64,000 bases of DNA, taken from contig CP051232.1 of the NCBI GenBank assembly GCA_017792445.1, positions 2,578,001 to 2,642,000 on the forward strand. The letters run 5' to 3'. A model generated the notes under the pieces. The model saw only the letters and a list, made by a program, of their open reading frames with translations, was not told the origin of the DNA and made no database searches. How positions within the stretch are numbered: the stretch's first letter is position 1; each line of letters starts with the position of its first letter. Of the stretch, positions 26,346 to 35,213 are shown in pieces. Made by a program: the position numbers and the translations under genes. Source of the stretch: Maritimibacter sp. (GTDB lineage: Bacteria; Pseudomonadota; Alphaproteobacteria; Rhodobacterales; Rhodobacteraceae).

Positions 26346-26959
26346 GCCCGCGGCGCCGCCGCGAACTTCCGGAAGTCCGCCTGCTTCTCCAACGCCGCCT
26401 GCAATTTCTGGTGATAGGCCCGCCGGCTGATCTCGACCGCGCCCAGCGACGCCAGATGCGGCGTCAGGAATTGCGTGTCGAACAGCGCGAAGCCGCAGCG
26501 CGACAGATGCGCGACAAGGTAGGCCAGCGCGATTTTCGAGCCGCCCGTCGCGCGTGAGAACATGCTCTCACCGAAGAACGCGCCCCCCAGCGTCACGCCA
26601 TAGACGCCACCGATCAGCGCGCCGTCCCGCCACACCTCGATGGAATGTGCGTTCCCGCGCCGAAACAGCGCCATGTAAAGCGAGAAGATCGTGCCGTTGA
26701 TCCATGTTTCCTCGCGGTCGGCGCAGGCGCGGACTACGCCCTCGAAATCGCGGTCCAGCGTGACCTCGTAGTCCTGACGCCGGATCGAGCGCGCCAGCGA
26801 CTTCGAGATGTGGAACGCCTCCAGCGGAAACACCCCGCGCCGCCGCGGATCGACCCAGAAGATCTCGTCCGATTCCGCCGTTTCGGCCATCGGAAAGATC
26901 CCGGCGGCATAGGCGCGCAGCAGGGTCTCCGGCGTGATCGAGGGGGCTTGCGGATGCAT
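26309..26959 (-). CDS. aat: Leucyl/phenylalanyl-tRNA-protein transferase
   Basis: The enzyme has 216 residues from the ATG at 26959; an upstream in-frame start would add ten non-conserved residues. The Aat pattern is clear: LLRAYAAGIFPMAE, IFWVDPRRRGVFPLE, INGTIFSLYMALFRRGNAHSIE (in parts) and GESMFSRATGGSKIAL. It adds Leu or Phe to N-terminal Arg/Lys, creating N-degrons read by ClpS-ClpAP. It overlaps the DUF2155 gene convergently. The biotin carboxylase gene lies upstream on the same strand, separated by a dispersed element. Confidence 0.95.
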   Translation of the reverse strand: MHPQAPSITPETLLRAYAAGIFPMAETAESDEIFWVDPRRRGVFPLEAFHISKSLARSIRRQDYEVTLDRDFEGVVRACADREETWINGTIFSLYMALFRRGNAHSIEVWRDGALIGGVYGVTLGGAFFGESMFSRATGGSKIALAYLVAHLSRCGFALFDTQFLTPHLASLGAVEISRRAYHQKLQAALEKQADFRKFAAAPRAQDILQRRTQTS

Positions 26960-27012
26960 GAACAGAAAATGAGGTCTTGCGCACGGCAAGTCCAGTCCTG
27001 CCGCTCCGCCTG

Positions 27013-27061
27013 CTTCTTCTCTTGGGAAATACCTCGGGGGGTGCGGGGGGCGGCGCCCCCC
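27013..27061. repeat. Dispersed intergenic element, copy 4
   Basis: The core TTCTTCTCTT (27014-27023) and GGGAAATACCTCG (27024-27036) is followed by a G/C hairpin at 27045-27061 with GGGGGG pairing to CCCCCC. It matches the elements at 1405-1467 and 17016-17142. It lies between aat and accC, both on the minus strand. Here it points opposite to accC transcription, so it is not simply a downstream terminator of that gene. Confidence 0.7.
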
Positions 27062-27093
27062 GCGGGTCGCCGCGCGTCAGCGCGGCGAAACCC

Positions 27094-28440
27094 TTAGCCC
27101 AGGTTCTCGGCCAGCCATTTTTCCAGCCAGTGGATCGAATAGTCGCCCTTCTGCACCGCCGGTTCTTCCAGCAGCGCGTGGAACAGCGGCACCGTGGTGT
27201 CGACGCCGTCCACGATCAGCTCGCCCAGCGCCCGGTGCAGCCGCGCCAGTGCGGCGGGGCGGTCCTGTGCGTGGACGATCAGCTTGCCGATCAGGCTGTC
27301 GTAATAGGGCGGGATCGAGTAGCCGTCGTACAGGCCGGAATCCATCCGAACGCCCAGCCCGCCGGGGGCGTGGTACTGCGTGATCCGGCCCGGCGAGGGC
27401 GCGAAGTTCGGCAGCTTCTCGGCGTTGATCCGGACCTCGATGGCGTGACCGTTCACCTGCAGGTCGTCCTGCGTGAAGGACAGCGGATGTCCGGCGGCGA
27501 TGCGGATCTGTTCGCGCACAAGATCCACGCCAAACACCGCCTCGGTCACCGGGTGTTCCACCTGAAGACGGGTGTTCATCTCGATGAAGTAGAACTCGCC
27601 GTCTTCGTACAGGAACTCGATGGTGCCCGCGCCGGAATAGCCGATCTCGGCCACGGCGTCGGCGCAGACCTTGCCGATACGGGCGCGGGTCTCGGCGTCG
27701 ATCGCGGGGCCGGGGGCCTCTTCGAAGACCTTCTGGTGACGCCGCTGCAGGGAGCAGTCGCGTTCGCCAAGGTGTACCGCGTTGCCCTTGCCGTCACCGA
27801 AGACCTGGATCTCGATGTGGCGCGGGTTGCCGAGGTACTTCTCGATATAAACCTCGTCGTTGCCGAAGGCGGCCTTCGCCTCGGACCGCGCGGTGCGGAA
27901 AGCGGTCTCCATCTCGGCCTCGGAGCGCGCCAGCTTCATGCCGCGCCCGCCGCCGCCAGCGGTGGCCTTGACGATCACCGGATAGCCGAACTCGGTGCCG
28001 ATGGCCTTGGCGGCCTCGACGTCCGGAACGCCGCCGTCGGATCCGGGCACGCAGGGCACGCCCAGCTTCCGCATCGTGTCCTTGGCGGTGATCTTGTCGC
28101 CCATCAGGCGGATGTGTTCCGCCGAGGGGCCGATGAAGGTGATCTCGTGGTCCTCGACGATCTGCACGAAGGCCGCGTTTTCGGACAGGAAGCCGTATCC
28201 GGGGTGGATGGCCTGCGCGCCCGAGATCTCGCAGGCGGCGATGATCGAGGGAACCGAGAGATAGGACTGCGTGGCCGACGGCGGGCCGATGCAGATCGCC
28301 TCGTCCGCCATGCGCACGTGCATGGCGTCGCTGTCGGCGGTCGAATGCACCGCGACGCTGGCAATCCCCATCTCGCGGCAGGCGCGGACGACGCGCAGGG
28401 CGATCTCGCCCCGGTTGGCGATCAGGATCTTGTCGAACAT
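27094..28440 (-). CDS. accC: Acetyl-CoA carboxylase, biotin carboxylase subunit
   Basis: This 448-residue ATP-grasp enzyme has all the main elements: [20 protein letters not shown] at the N-terminus, the ATP lid [46 protein letters not shown], and [14 protein letters not shown] with catalytic residues. It carboxylates the biotin on AccB for fatty acid synthesis. It starts only one base after the accB stop, forming the standard accBC operon. Nothing is unusual in sequence or length. Confidence 0.97.
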   Translation of the reverse strand: MFDKILIANRGEIALRVVRACREMGIASVAVHSTADSDAMHVRMADEAICIGPPSATQSYLSVPSIIAACEISGAQAIHPGYGFLSENAAFVQIVEDHEITFIGPSAEHIRLMGDKITAKDTMRKLGVPCVPGSDGGVPDVEAAKAIGTEFGYPVIVKATAGGGGRGMKLARSEAEMETAFRTARSEAKAAFGNDEVYIEKYLGNPRHIEIQVFGDGKGNAVHLGERDCSLQRRHQKVFEEAPGPAIDAETRARIGKVCADAVAEIGYSGAGTIEFLYEDGEFYFIEMNTRLQVEHPVTEAVFGVDLVREQIRIAAGHPLSFTQDDLQVNGHAIEVRINAEKLPNFAPSPGRITQYHAPGGLGVRMDSGLYDGYSIPPYYDSLIGKLIVHAQDRPAALARLHRALGELIVDGVDTTVPLFHALLEEPAVQKGDYSIHWLEKWLAENLG

Positions 28441-28441
28441 A

Positions 28442-28945
28442 TCACTCGATGACCATCAGCGGAGCGCCGTATTCGACCGGCGAAGCGTCCTCGACGAGGA
28501 TGCGCTTGACCGTGCCGGCTTTCGGCGACGGGATCTGGTTCATCGTCTTCATCGCCTCGACGATCAGCAGCGTCTGACCTTCCGAGACGGTGTCGCCGAC
28601 CTTCACGAAGGCAGCGGCGCCCGGTTCGGGCGACAGGTACGCGGTGCCGACCATCGGCGAGGTCACGGCGCCGGGCAGGCTGGCCGGATCGTCGCTGGGC
28701 GCTGCCGTGTCTGCGGACGCTTCGGCGGCGGCCGAAGGGGCAGGGGCGGCAGCCGGTGCGGCGGCGGCCTGCTGGTGGAACATCGGCGACGGGGCCGAGC
28801 GCGCCACGCGGCTCAGGCGCAGGGTCAGCTTGCCGGTGTCCTTGGTTCCGCGCTCGACCTCGAGTTCCGCAAGATCGTTGCTGCGCAGGATTTCGGCCAT
28901 TGCCTGAACAAAGGCCACATCATCATCGTTCGTCGGTTTCGCCAT
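28442..28945 (-). CDS. accB: Acetyl-CoA carboxylase biotin carboxyl carrier protein
   Basis: This 167-residue protein has an N-terminal helical domain and an Ala/Pro-rich linker at about 57-90. The C-terminal biotinyl domain carries the attachment lysine Lys133 in VEAMKTMN. It delivers carboxybiotin between AccC and the carboxyltransferase. The start at 28945 is where the family begins; longer frames upstream are not coding. A weak promoter may exist on the minus strand with a TATAAG-like box at 29006-29011. It is divergent from the putative glycosyltransferase pair. Confidence 0.96.
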   Translation of the reverse strand: MAKPTNDDDVAFVQAMAEILRSNDLAELEVERGTKDTGKLTLRLSRVARSAPSPMFHQQAAAAPAAAPAPSAAAEASADTAAPSDDPASLPGAVTSPMVGTAYLSPEPGAAAFVKVGDTVSEGQTLLIVEAMKTMNQIPSPKAGTVKRILVEDASPVEYGAPLMVIE

Positions 28946-29181
28946 TTGTACTCGCCTCGGAATCCTCATGACCGCGCAGGTGAGTGACATGCGCGGTGCT
29001 GGCGCCTTATAGGCTACCGAATCCGGACATAAAAGTCTGTTTCCGCCTGCCGGGGGCGGTCGGCTTGACATCGCGGACGGGGCCAAGGACAACCGGAAGC
29101 CGCAGCAACCCGCGGGTCGGGGCGGTGTCGCACCGACCGCTTCACCCATGGGTCCGCGCAACTTTCCTCAGGGGACCGCCC

Positions 29182-30015
29182 GTGACCATCATTTCGCTGT
29201 CCTCGATCCCCAGCCGGTTCGACAAGCTGGAGCCCACGCTGACCTGCCTTCTGCGGCAGGAGGCGGCGATCGACGCGATCCAGCTTTACATCCCGCACCG
29301 CTATCGCCGGTTCCCCGACTGGGACGGCGTGTTGCCCGAGGTGCCGAAGGGCGTCGAGATCGTGCGGGTCGAGGAAGACCTGGGCCCCGCGACCAAGGTC
29401 CTGTTTGCCGCCAAGGCGCATCGCGGTCAGGACGTCGACATCATCCTGTGCGACGACGACCGGCGCTATAAACCCCACTGGGCGCAGACCTACATCGACG
29501 CGCGCCGCGACCATCCCGACTGCTGCCTTGCCATCGCCGGATTCGAGGCCGACCGCTACGGCCAGTCGCAGATGAAGAACCGCATCCAGCCGCGCGCGAA
29601 GAAGCGCAGCCGCGGCATGGACTGGGGCTTTCAGCTGAAGATGGCGTGGGAGTTCATCTTCCCACCGGTCGAACGCAGGTACCTGCGCGAACCGACCCGC
29701 CGCCTGTTCCGCCAGTCCGGTTATGCCGATTGCTTCGAGGGCTTCGCGGGCGCGATGGTGCGACCCGAGTTCTTCGACGACGAGGCTTTCGACATCCCGC
29801 CGGTGGTCTGGACCGTGGACGACGTCTGGCTGTCCGGCCACCTTGCGCGGATGAACGTGCCGATCTGGATCATCGCCGACCAGCACGACACCCAGCACAC
29901 CCCCGCCGGCATCTCGGACGCCCTGTACATGGCCGAGATCGAGGGCGCCGACCGCGACGAGGCCAACAAGCGCTGCATCGCCTACCTGCGCGAGACCTAC
30001 GGGATTTGGCCCTGA
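29182..30015 (+). CDS. Putative glycosyltransferase, family-A-like fold (copy 1)
   Basis: The protein has 277 residues from a GTG at 29182 with AGGGG upstream. It begins IISLSSIPSRFDKLEPTL, carries an acidic CDDDRRY motif that looks like the DxD nucleotide-sugar site of GT-A enzymes, and has a C-terminal VDDVWLSGHLARMNVP segment. The next gene is a clear paralogue sharing these three blocks. Family members in this group are usually annotated only as glycosyltransferases. There is no signal peptide or membrane segment. No lipopolysaccharide or capsule genes are adjacent, so donor and acceptor are unknown. Confidence 0.72.
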   Translation: MTIISLSSIPSRFDKLEPTLTCLLRQEAAIDAIQLYIPHRYRRFPDWDGVLPEVPKGVEIVRVEEDLGPATKVLFAAKAHRGQDVDIILCDDDRRYKPHWAQTYIDARRDHPDCCLAIAGFEADRYGQSQMKNRIQPRAKKRSRGMDWGFQLKMAWEFIFPPVERRYLREPTRRLFRQSGYADCFEGFAGAMVRPEFFDDEAFDIPPVVWTVDDVWLSGHLARMNVPIWIIADQHDTQHTPAGISDALYMAEIEGADRDEANKRCIAYLRETYGIWP

Positions 30016-30019
30016 GCCG

Positions 30020-30832
30020 ATGCTGATCGTCTCGCTCTCCTCCGTCCCGTCCCGCTTCGACAAGATCGGCGCGACGCTGGAGTCGCTGGCGGTGCAGGGC
30101 GCGGAGGTGGTCGAGCTTCAGATCCCGCAGTCCTACCGCCGGTTCCCGGAATGGGACGGCACGCTGCCCAAGGTGCCCGAGGGCGTGACGATCCGCAGGA
30201 CGGCCGAGGACTGGGGCCCCGCGACCAAGCTGTTGGGCGCGCTGGCGGCGTGGTCCGAACCGGGCACGCGCATCCTGTTTTGCGACGACGACCAGCATTA
30301 CGCGCCCGACTGGGCCGCGCGGTATCTGCGCCTTACCGACGCGCGGCCCGAAGCGGCCATCGCGATGCTGGGTATGCAGGTGGACGAGGACGCGCAGGCG
30401 TCGCGGCCGCTGCAACCGCGTATGACGCGGCGCTGGCGGATCACCGATGTCGAGTTCCAGCTGCGCTATCTCTGGCAGGACTGGACCAAGGGCCGGGGTC
30501 TTCCCGCGCCGGGGCGGCGGGTGGTGAAGCGGTCGGGATACGCGGACGTGTTCGAGGGGCGTGGCGGCGTTCTGGTGCGGCCAGAGTTTTTCGGCCCCGA
30601 GGTCTTCGACGTGCCCGAAGAGGCATGGGCGGTGGACGACGTCTGGCTGTCCGCCTGCGTGGCGAAGAACGATGTCCCGATCTGGGTCGAGGGCGGCTAT
30701 CGCGACCCGACCGACACCGAGGCAGAGGTGCAGGACCCGCTGTGCCGGTCCGATGTCGGCGGTGTGCGCCGCGACGAAGCGAACCGGCGGGCGGTCGAGT
30801 ATGCGCGCGCGCGCTTCGGCATCTGGCGCTAA
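30020..30832 (+). CDS. Putative glycosyltransferase, family-A-like fold (copy 2)
   Basis: This 270-residue protein starts four bases after its paralogue. Shared blocks are IVSLSSVPSRFDKIGATLES, SYRRFPEWDGTLPKVPEGV, FCDDDQHYAPDWAARY and VDDVWLSACVAKNDVP, and both proteins end in a FGIW/YGIW motif. The pair is a tandem duplication that has diverged considerably. The conserved Asp triad suggests both retain metal-nucleotide binding. The following 172 bases are AT-rich and contain the likely control region of preT. Confidence 0.72.
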   Translation: MLIVSLSSVPSRFDKIGATLESLAVQGAEVVELQIPQSYRRFPEWDGTLPKVPEGVTIRRTAEDWGPATKLLGALAAWSEPGTRILFCDDDQHYAPDWAARYLRLTDARPEAAIAMLGMQVDEDAQASRPLQPRMTRRWRITDVEFQLRYLWQDWTKGRGLPAPGRRVVKRSGYADVFEGRGGVLVRPEFFGPEVFDVPEEAWAVDDVWLSACVAKNDVPIWVEGGYRDPTDTEAEVQDPLCRSDVGGVRRDEANRRAVEYARARFGIWR

Positions 30833-30938
30833 GCACCGCTTGCCGCCGCACCGGCGGTTTCGTGCACCGTCCCCTCTACCAATGACGCGCATTTAGGCGT
30901 TTGCCCGTTGTTTCGCGCCTTCACGTCGATTTAAAAAA

Positions 30939-30954
30939 TTTACCAGTTGATAAA
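30939..30954. promoter_or_regulatory. Candidate RutR-type operator upstream of preT
   Basis: TTTACCAGTTGATAAA is an imperfect palindrome in a locally AT-rich stretch 51 bases before the preT start. It agrees with the E. coli RutR pattern TTGACCANNTGGTCAA at 11 of 14 defined positions. A better match lies upstream of rutR at 35097. Binding by the RutR-like protein encoded nearby is inference. Confidence 0.5.
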
Positions 30955-31004
30955 ATTTTTGCCTATGGCACAGTTTTCCCTACCGACAAGACAGGGAGAC
31001 CGTC

Positions 31005-32339
31005 ATGGGCAACAGCCCCTTCACGCCCGGTCTGGCTGCTGGCAGGTTGCCGGCAAAGGACCTAGCCACGAATTTCGGCGACCTACACCCACCCCTTGAA
31101 CATCACGAAGCGGTCGTTGCCGCCGACCGATGCTATTTCTGTCACGACGCTCCGTGCATGGAGGCGTGCCCGACCTCGATCGACATCCCGCTGTTCATCC
31201 GTCAGATCGCGACCGGTACGCCCGAAGCGGCGGCAAAGACGATCTTCGATCAGAACATCCTTGGCGGCATGTGCGCCCGCGTCTGTCCGACCGAAACGCT
31301 GTGCGAAGAGGTCTGCGTGCGCGAGACGGCCGAGGGCAAGCCGGTCGAGATCGGTCGCCTGCAGCGCTATGCCACCGACACACTGATGGCGGCGTCCTTG
31401 CATCCTTTCACCCGTGCGGAACCAACCGGCAAAACGGTCGCCGTCGTCGGCGCCGGTCCCGCTGGTCTTGCCTGCGCGCACCGGCTGGCGATGAAGGGGC
31501 ACGATGTCGTTGTGTTCGACGCACGCGCAAAGGCGGGCGGGCTGAACGAATACGGGATCGCCAGCTACAAGTCGGTGGACAGCTTTGCCCAGAAGGAAGT
31601 GGACTGGTTGTTGCAGATCGGCGGCATCACGGTCGAGACCGGCAAGGCGTTGGGCGACGGGCTGTCGCTGGACGGGTTGAAGGCCGACTATGACGCCGTG
31701 TTCCTTGGGATTGGTCTGTCCGGCGTGAACAGTTTGCGGGCCGAGGGCGAGGATACCGGCAATGTCGCGGACGCGGTGGATTTCATCCGAGAGCTGCGGC
31801 AGGCGGGTGATCTGTCCGCGCTGAAGATCGGCCGAAACGTCGTTGTCATCGGCGGCGGCATGACTGCCGTCGATGCGGCGGTGCAGTCGAAGCTTCTGGG
31901 GGCCGAGAACGTCACCATGGTCTACCGCCGTGGCCAGGACCGCATGAGCGCCTCGGAGTACGAGCAGGAACTCGCCGCGTCCAAGGGCGTCCGCATCGTG
32001 ACGCATGCGATGCCGAAAGCGGTCATCGGCAACGGCGCCGTGCGCGAGGTGGAGTTTGAATACACCAAGGACGGTCCGAACGGGCTGGAGCCGACGGGAG
32101 AGACCTTCCGCCTTCCCGCCGACCAGCTGTTCCGCGCCATTGGCCAGAGGCTGAAGGGCGCGCCGGACGGGCTGACGCTGGACGGCGGAAAGATCGCCGT
32201 GACCGGCGCGGGCCGCACCAGCCTTGACGGGGTCTGGGCCGGGGGTGACTGCGCCTCGGGTGGCGATGACCTGACCGTGACGGCGGTCGCCGAAGGCCGC
32301 GATGCCGCAGAGGACATCCATGCGGCCCTGAGCGCATGA
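31005..32339 (+). CDS. preT: NAD-dependent dihydropyrimidine dehydrogenase, PreT/PydX-type subunit
   Basis: This 444-residue flavoprotein has an N-terminal iron-sulfur domain with eight cysteines (43, 46, 51, 55, 90, 94, 100, 104). An FAD Rossmann motif VAVVGAGPAGLACAHRL lies near 145-161, and a second dinucleotide motif VVVIGGGMTAVDAA near 281-294. It takes electrons from NAD(P)H and passes them to PreA, which reduces uracil or thymine to the dihydro form. It is the first gene of the pyrimidine degradation locus, directly followed by preA. A GGGAG lies near the start. A possible RutR site lies upstream. Confidence 0.94.
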   Translation: MGNSPFTPGLAAGRLPAKDLATNFGDLHPPLEHHEAVVAADRCYFCHDAPCMEACPTSIDIPLFIRQIATGTPEAAAKTIFDQNILGGMCARVCPTETLCEEVCVRETAEGKPVEIGRLQRYATDTLMAASLHPFTRAEPTGKTVAVVGAGPAGLACAHRLAMKGHDVVVFDARAKAGGLNEYGIASYKSVDSFAQKEVDWLLQIGGITVETGKALGDGLSLDGLKADYDAVFLGIGLSGVNSLRAEGEDTGNVADAVDFIRELRQAGDLSALKIGRNVVVIGGGMTAVDAAVQSKLLGAENVTMVYRRGQDRMSASEYEQELAASKGVRIVTHAMPKAVIGNGAVREVEFEYTKDGPNGLEPTGETFRLPADQLFRAIGQRLKGAPDGLTLDGGKIAVTGAGRTSLDGVWAGGDCASGGDDLTVTAVAEGRDAAEDIHAALSA

Positions 32340-32393
32340 CGATGAAACCGTACCTTCGACCCTCCCCGAACTCTACCAGCAAGGAGATGCCGC

Positions 32394-33698
32394 ATGGCTG
32401 ACCTCAGCACGGACTTCCTGGGAATCAAGTCCCCGAACCCCTTCTGGCTGGCTTCTGCGCCGCCGACCGATAAGGAATACAACGTTCGCCGCGCCTTCGA
32501 GGCGGGGTGGGGCGGCGTCGTCTGGAAGACGCTGGGCGAAGAAGGGCCGCCGGTGGTCAACGTCAACGGACCCCGCTACGGCGCGATCTGGGGCGCGGAC
32601 CGGCGGTTGCTGGGTCTGAACAACATCGAACTGATCACCGACCGCCCGCTTGAGACGAACCTTGAAGAGATGGCGCGGGTAAAGGCGGATTACCCCGATC
32701 GCGCGCTGATCGCCTCGATCATGGTGCCGTGCGAGGAAGCCTCGTGGAAAGCGATCCTGCCGCGCGTGGCCGAGACCGGCGCCGACGGGATCGAGCTGAA
32801 CTTCGGCTGTCCGCACGGCATGAGCGAGCGGGGTATGGGCTCGGCCGTGGGGCAGGTGCCCGAGTACATCGAAATGGTCACGCGGTGGTGCAAGCAGTAC
32901 TACGACAAGCCGGTGATCGTGAAACTGACGCCGAACATCACCGACATCCGCAAGCCGGCGCGAGCGGCGAAGAACGGCGGGGCGGATGCGGTGTCGCTGA
33001 TCAACACGATCAACTCGATCACCGCGGTCGATCTGGACGATATGTGCCCTGAGCCGACGATTGACGGTAAAGGGTCGCACGGAGGCTATTGTGGTCCGGC
33101 GGTGAAGCCCATCGCGCTGTCGATGGTGTCGGAAATTGCCCGCGATCCCGAGACGTATGGCCTGCCGATCAGTGGCATCGGCGGTGTAACCACCTGGCGC
33201 GACGCGGCCGAATTCATGGTGTTGGGGGCTGGCAACGTCCAAGTCTGCACGGCGGCGATGACCTATGGTTTCAAGGTCGTGCAAGAGATGATCTCGGGCC
33301 TGTCTCAATGGATGGACGAGAAGGGCTATAGCTCGACCTCGGATTTCATCGGCAAGGCGGTTCCGAACGTCACCGACTGGCAGCATCTGAACCTCAACTA
33401 CATCACCAAGGCGCGGATCGATCAGGAGGCCTGCATCAAGTGCGGTCGCTGCTATGCGGCTTGCGAGGATACCAGCCATCAGGCCATCGCGATGAAGCCG
33501 GGCCGGGTGTTCGAGGTGAAGGACGACGAATGCGTGGCGTGCAATCTGTGCGTCAACGTCTGCCCGGTCGAGGACTGCATCACCATGGAGCAGCTTGCGC
33601 CGGGTGCGGTGGACGAGCGGACCGGCAAGACCGTCGAAGCCGACTATGCCAACTGGACGACGCATCCGAACAATCCGGCGGCAACCGCCGCGGAATAA
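32394..33698 (+). CDS. preA: NAD-dependent dihydropyrimidine dehydrogenase, PreA/PydA-type catalytic subunit
   Basis: This 434-residue protein has a dihydroorotate-dehydrogenase-like FMN barrel (about 1-310). Two C-terminal 4Fe-4S clusters follow, in CIKCGRCYAACED and CVACNLCVNVCPVEDC (about 345-400). The substrate loop reads FGCPHGMSERGMGSAVGQ. In the mammalian enzyme the position after GLA is the catalytic cysteine, whereas here a valine seems to align. From memory, E. coli PreA also lacks it. It reduces uracil/thymine with electrons from PreT, and the two genes are 54 bases apart. Confidence 0.93.
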   Translation: MADLSTDFLGIKSPNPFWLASAPPTDKEYNVRRAFEAGWGGVVWKTLGEEGPPVVNVNGPRYGAIWGADRRLLGLNNIELITDRPLETNLEEMARVKADYPDRALIASIMVPCEEASWKAILPRVAETGADGIELNFGCPHGMSERGMGSAVGQVPEYIEMVTRWCKQYYDKPVIVKLTPNITDIRKPARAAKNGGADAVSLINTINSITAVDLDDMCPEPTIDGKGSHGGYCGPAVKPIALSMVSEIARDPETYGLPISGIGGVTTWRDAAEFMVLGAGNVQVCTAAMTYGFKVVQEMISGLSQWMDEKGYSSTSDFIGKAVPNVTDWQHLNLNYITKARIDQEACIKCGRCYAACEDTSHQAIAMKPGRVFEVKDDECVACNLCVNVCPVEDCITMEQLAPGAVDERTGKTVEADYANWTTHPNNPAATAAE

Positions 33699-33767
33699 GT
33701 CATTGGTGGGTCGGGTCGCAAGGGCGGTCCCGGCCGGGAAAGACCACGGCCGTCTGGCGCGCTGCGC

Positions 33768-34298
33768 TTAGGCGGCCGTTGTTTCCGTGGCCGGTTCCGC
33801 CGGTTCAGGTGTTGCGATTTCGGCTTCTGCCGGAACCGGTGCGGCGGGCGCGGCGGTGTCGAGCGCCCGCGTCGCGATCTCGGCGTCCGCCTTCGCGTCT
33901 TCGGCGGCTTCGACCTGCGCTTCGGCCTTCTCGATCTTCAGCGCGGCTTCTGCCTCGGCCCGGCTGCGTTCGCTTTCCAGCCGTTCGATGGCGCGGCGAA
34001 GGTCGCGTTCCAGTTCCAGCACGTTCGCCTGAAACGCCGGGGACGGGCCGATCAATGTGAAGTCGTCGATCTCGGGCCGTTCGCGGTAGGCGGGGCCGCT
34101 TTCCGGCTCGCCCCCATCGCGACCGCTGGCGCGGCCCGCAAGGCGAACGGTCTGCGGGTCCGCATCCATGCGCGCCTGCGCACCGCGGCCGCCTGATGAC
34201 GATTCTACCGGGGCGAGCGCGTTGACGCTCACTGCGTGGTGCGCCCGGATTGGTATGACGCCCCCTCCCAGCGCGTGTATCGGGGCAAATTCACCCAT
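33768..34298 (-). CDS. Hypothetical protein with Ala/Glu-rich coiled coil
   Basis: This 176-residue protein has no recognised domain. The first 75 residues are polar and probably disordered. Residues about 85-140 form a likely coiled coil (LELERDLRRAIERLESERSR, then many Ala/Glu/Lys), and the tail is Ala/Pro/Glu-rich. GGAGC precedes the ATG at 34298. It lies on the opposite strand to preTA and in the same direction as rutR, 94 bases downstream of it. The composition is low-complexity, so the start and the reality of the gene are less sure. It could be a structural or flagellar-linked protein, but there is no evidence for that. Confidence 0.55.
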   Translation of the reverse strand: MGEFAPIHALGGGVIPIRAHHAVSVNALAPVESSSGGRGAQARMDADPQTVRLAGRASGRDGGEPESGPAYRERPEIDDFTLIGPSPAFQANVLELERDLRRAIERLESERSRAEAEAALKIEKAEAQVEAAEDAKADAEIATRALDTAAPAAPVPAEAEIATPEPAEPATETTAA

Positions 34299-34392
34299 CT
34301 TGTTGCTCCTGCACTCGGATTACGATCAGGCATGACTATACGACGGGTGGCCGCCCGAAATCGTTAACAGCAAGATGAAACCGTGAGGGTGG

Positions 34393-35007
34393 TTAACGAG
34401 GTGTTAGCGCGCTGCGGTACAGGTGGTCGAGGAAGGCGGCGGCGTCGTCGAACCGGGCTTCGGAGGGGCCGAGAATGCCCTGCACCTGCACGTCGAAATC
34501 CGCATAGTGCTGGGTCGTCGCCCAGATCGAGAAGATCAGGTGATGCGGGTCGACCGGCGCCAACCGTCCGGCCGCGATCCAGCCCCGGATCAGCACGGCC
34601 TTCTCGTCGACGAGTTCCTTCAGCGGCCCTTCGATGATGCCCAGAACGCGCGGCGCGCCCTGCACGATCTCGTTGGCGAACAGCCTGCTTTCACGGGGGA
34701 ATTCGCGAGCCATCTGCAACTTGCTTTGCACGTAGCCAAGGATCGTCTCGACCGGATCGCCGCTGGCCTCGACCGCGCGCAGCGGACCCAGCCACAGGTC
34801 CAGCATGCCGGACAGAAGCGCCACGTGAATGGCTTCCTTGGACGGGAAATAGTAAAGCAGGTTCGGTTTCGACAGCCCGGCCGTCTTGGCGATCTGGTCG
34901 AGCGTGGAGCCTCGGAACCCCGCTTGCGAGAAGACTTCGAGCGCGGCTTCAAGGATCGCCGCGGTGTTCTTTTCCTGGATGCGCGTCCGGGGCGCTTTTC
35001 CGTCCAT
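34393..35007 (-). CDS. rutR: TetR-family regulator, RutR-like
   Basis: From the ATG at 35007 (AAGGAT just upstream) the protein has 204 residues. The N-terminal TetR HTH is in AALEVFSQAGFRGSTLDQIA and LSKPNLLYYFPSKEAIH. The C-terminal RutR-type domain follows, with FANEIVQGAPRVLGIIEGPL and WATTQHYADFDVQV. E. coli RutR senses uracil and thymine and controls pyrimidine use. The gene stands between preTA and the carbamoylase gene, and a perfect RutR-like palindrome lies about 90 bases upstream of its start. This supports pyrimidine-responsive control of the locus, including its own gene. Confidence 0.9.
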   Translation of the reverse strand: MDGKAPRTRIQEKNTAAILEAALEVFSQAGFRGSTLDQIAKTAGLSKPNLLYYFPSKEAIHVALLSGMLDLWLGPLRAVEASGDPVETILGYVQSKLQMAREFPRESRLFANEIVQGAPRVLGIIEGPLKELVDEKAVLIRGWIAAGRLAPVDPHHLIFSIWATTQHYADFDVQVQGILGPSEARFDDAAAFLDHLYRSALTPR

Positions 35008-35096
35008 TTTTATCCTTTTTTCTGGGCAGGTTTGCGACGGCCAGATGCCGCACCGCAATGTTCTTGACGTCCCATTAAGCCGTGGTAGCGTCTTCC

Positions 35097-35110
35097 TGAC
35101 CAATTGGTCA
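35097..35110. promoter_or_regulatory. RutR-type operator upstream of rutR
   Basis: TGACCAATTGGTCA is a perfect 14-base palindrome. With flanking bases it agrees with the RutR consensus TTGACCANNTGGTCAA except at the outermost left base. It lies 90 bases upstream of the rutR start and 343 upstream of the carbamoylase start, so it can serve either direction. On the minus strand its TTGACC could double as a -35 box. Confidence 0.75.
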
Positions 35111-35141
35111 AACCTTTTGCAGCCAGTTTCGGAGATCCGCC

Positions 35142-35213
35142 GTGGCGCCTGACCCGACAGCCGACACCACCGTCGCCCCGCAAATCCGTGCGGGCCGCGC
35201 GGTGCGGGGCTAG
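35142..35213 (+). other. Possible 23-residue leader peptide or gene remnant
   Basis: A GTG with GGAG at a seven-base spacing opens 23 codons (VAPDPTADTTVAPQIR... ending RAVRG) and stops at TAG. It lies downstream of the RutR-like site in the direction of the carbamoylase gene. No family is recognised. It may be translated as a leader, be a fragment of a decayed gene, or be chance. Confidence 0.25.
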
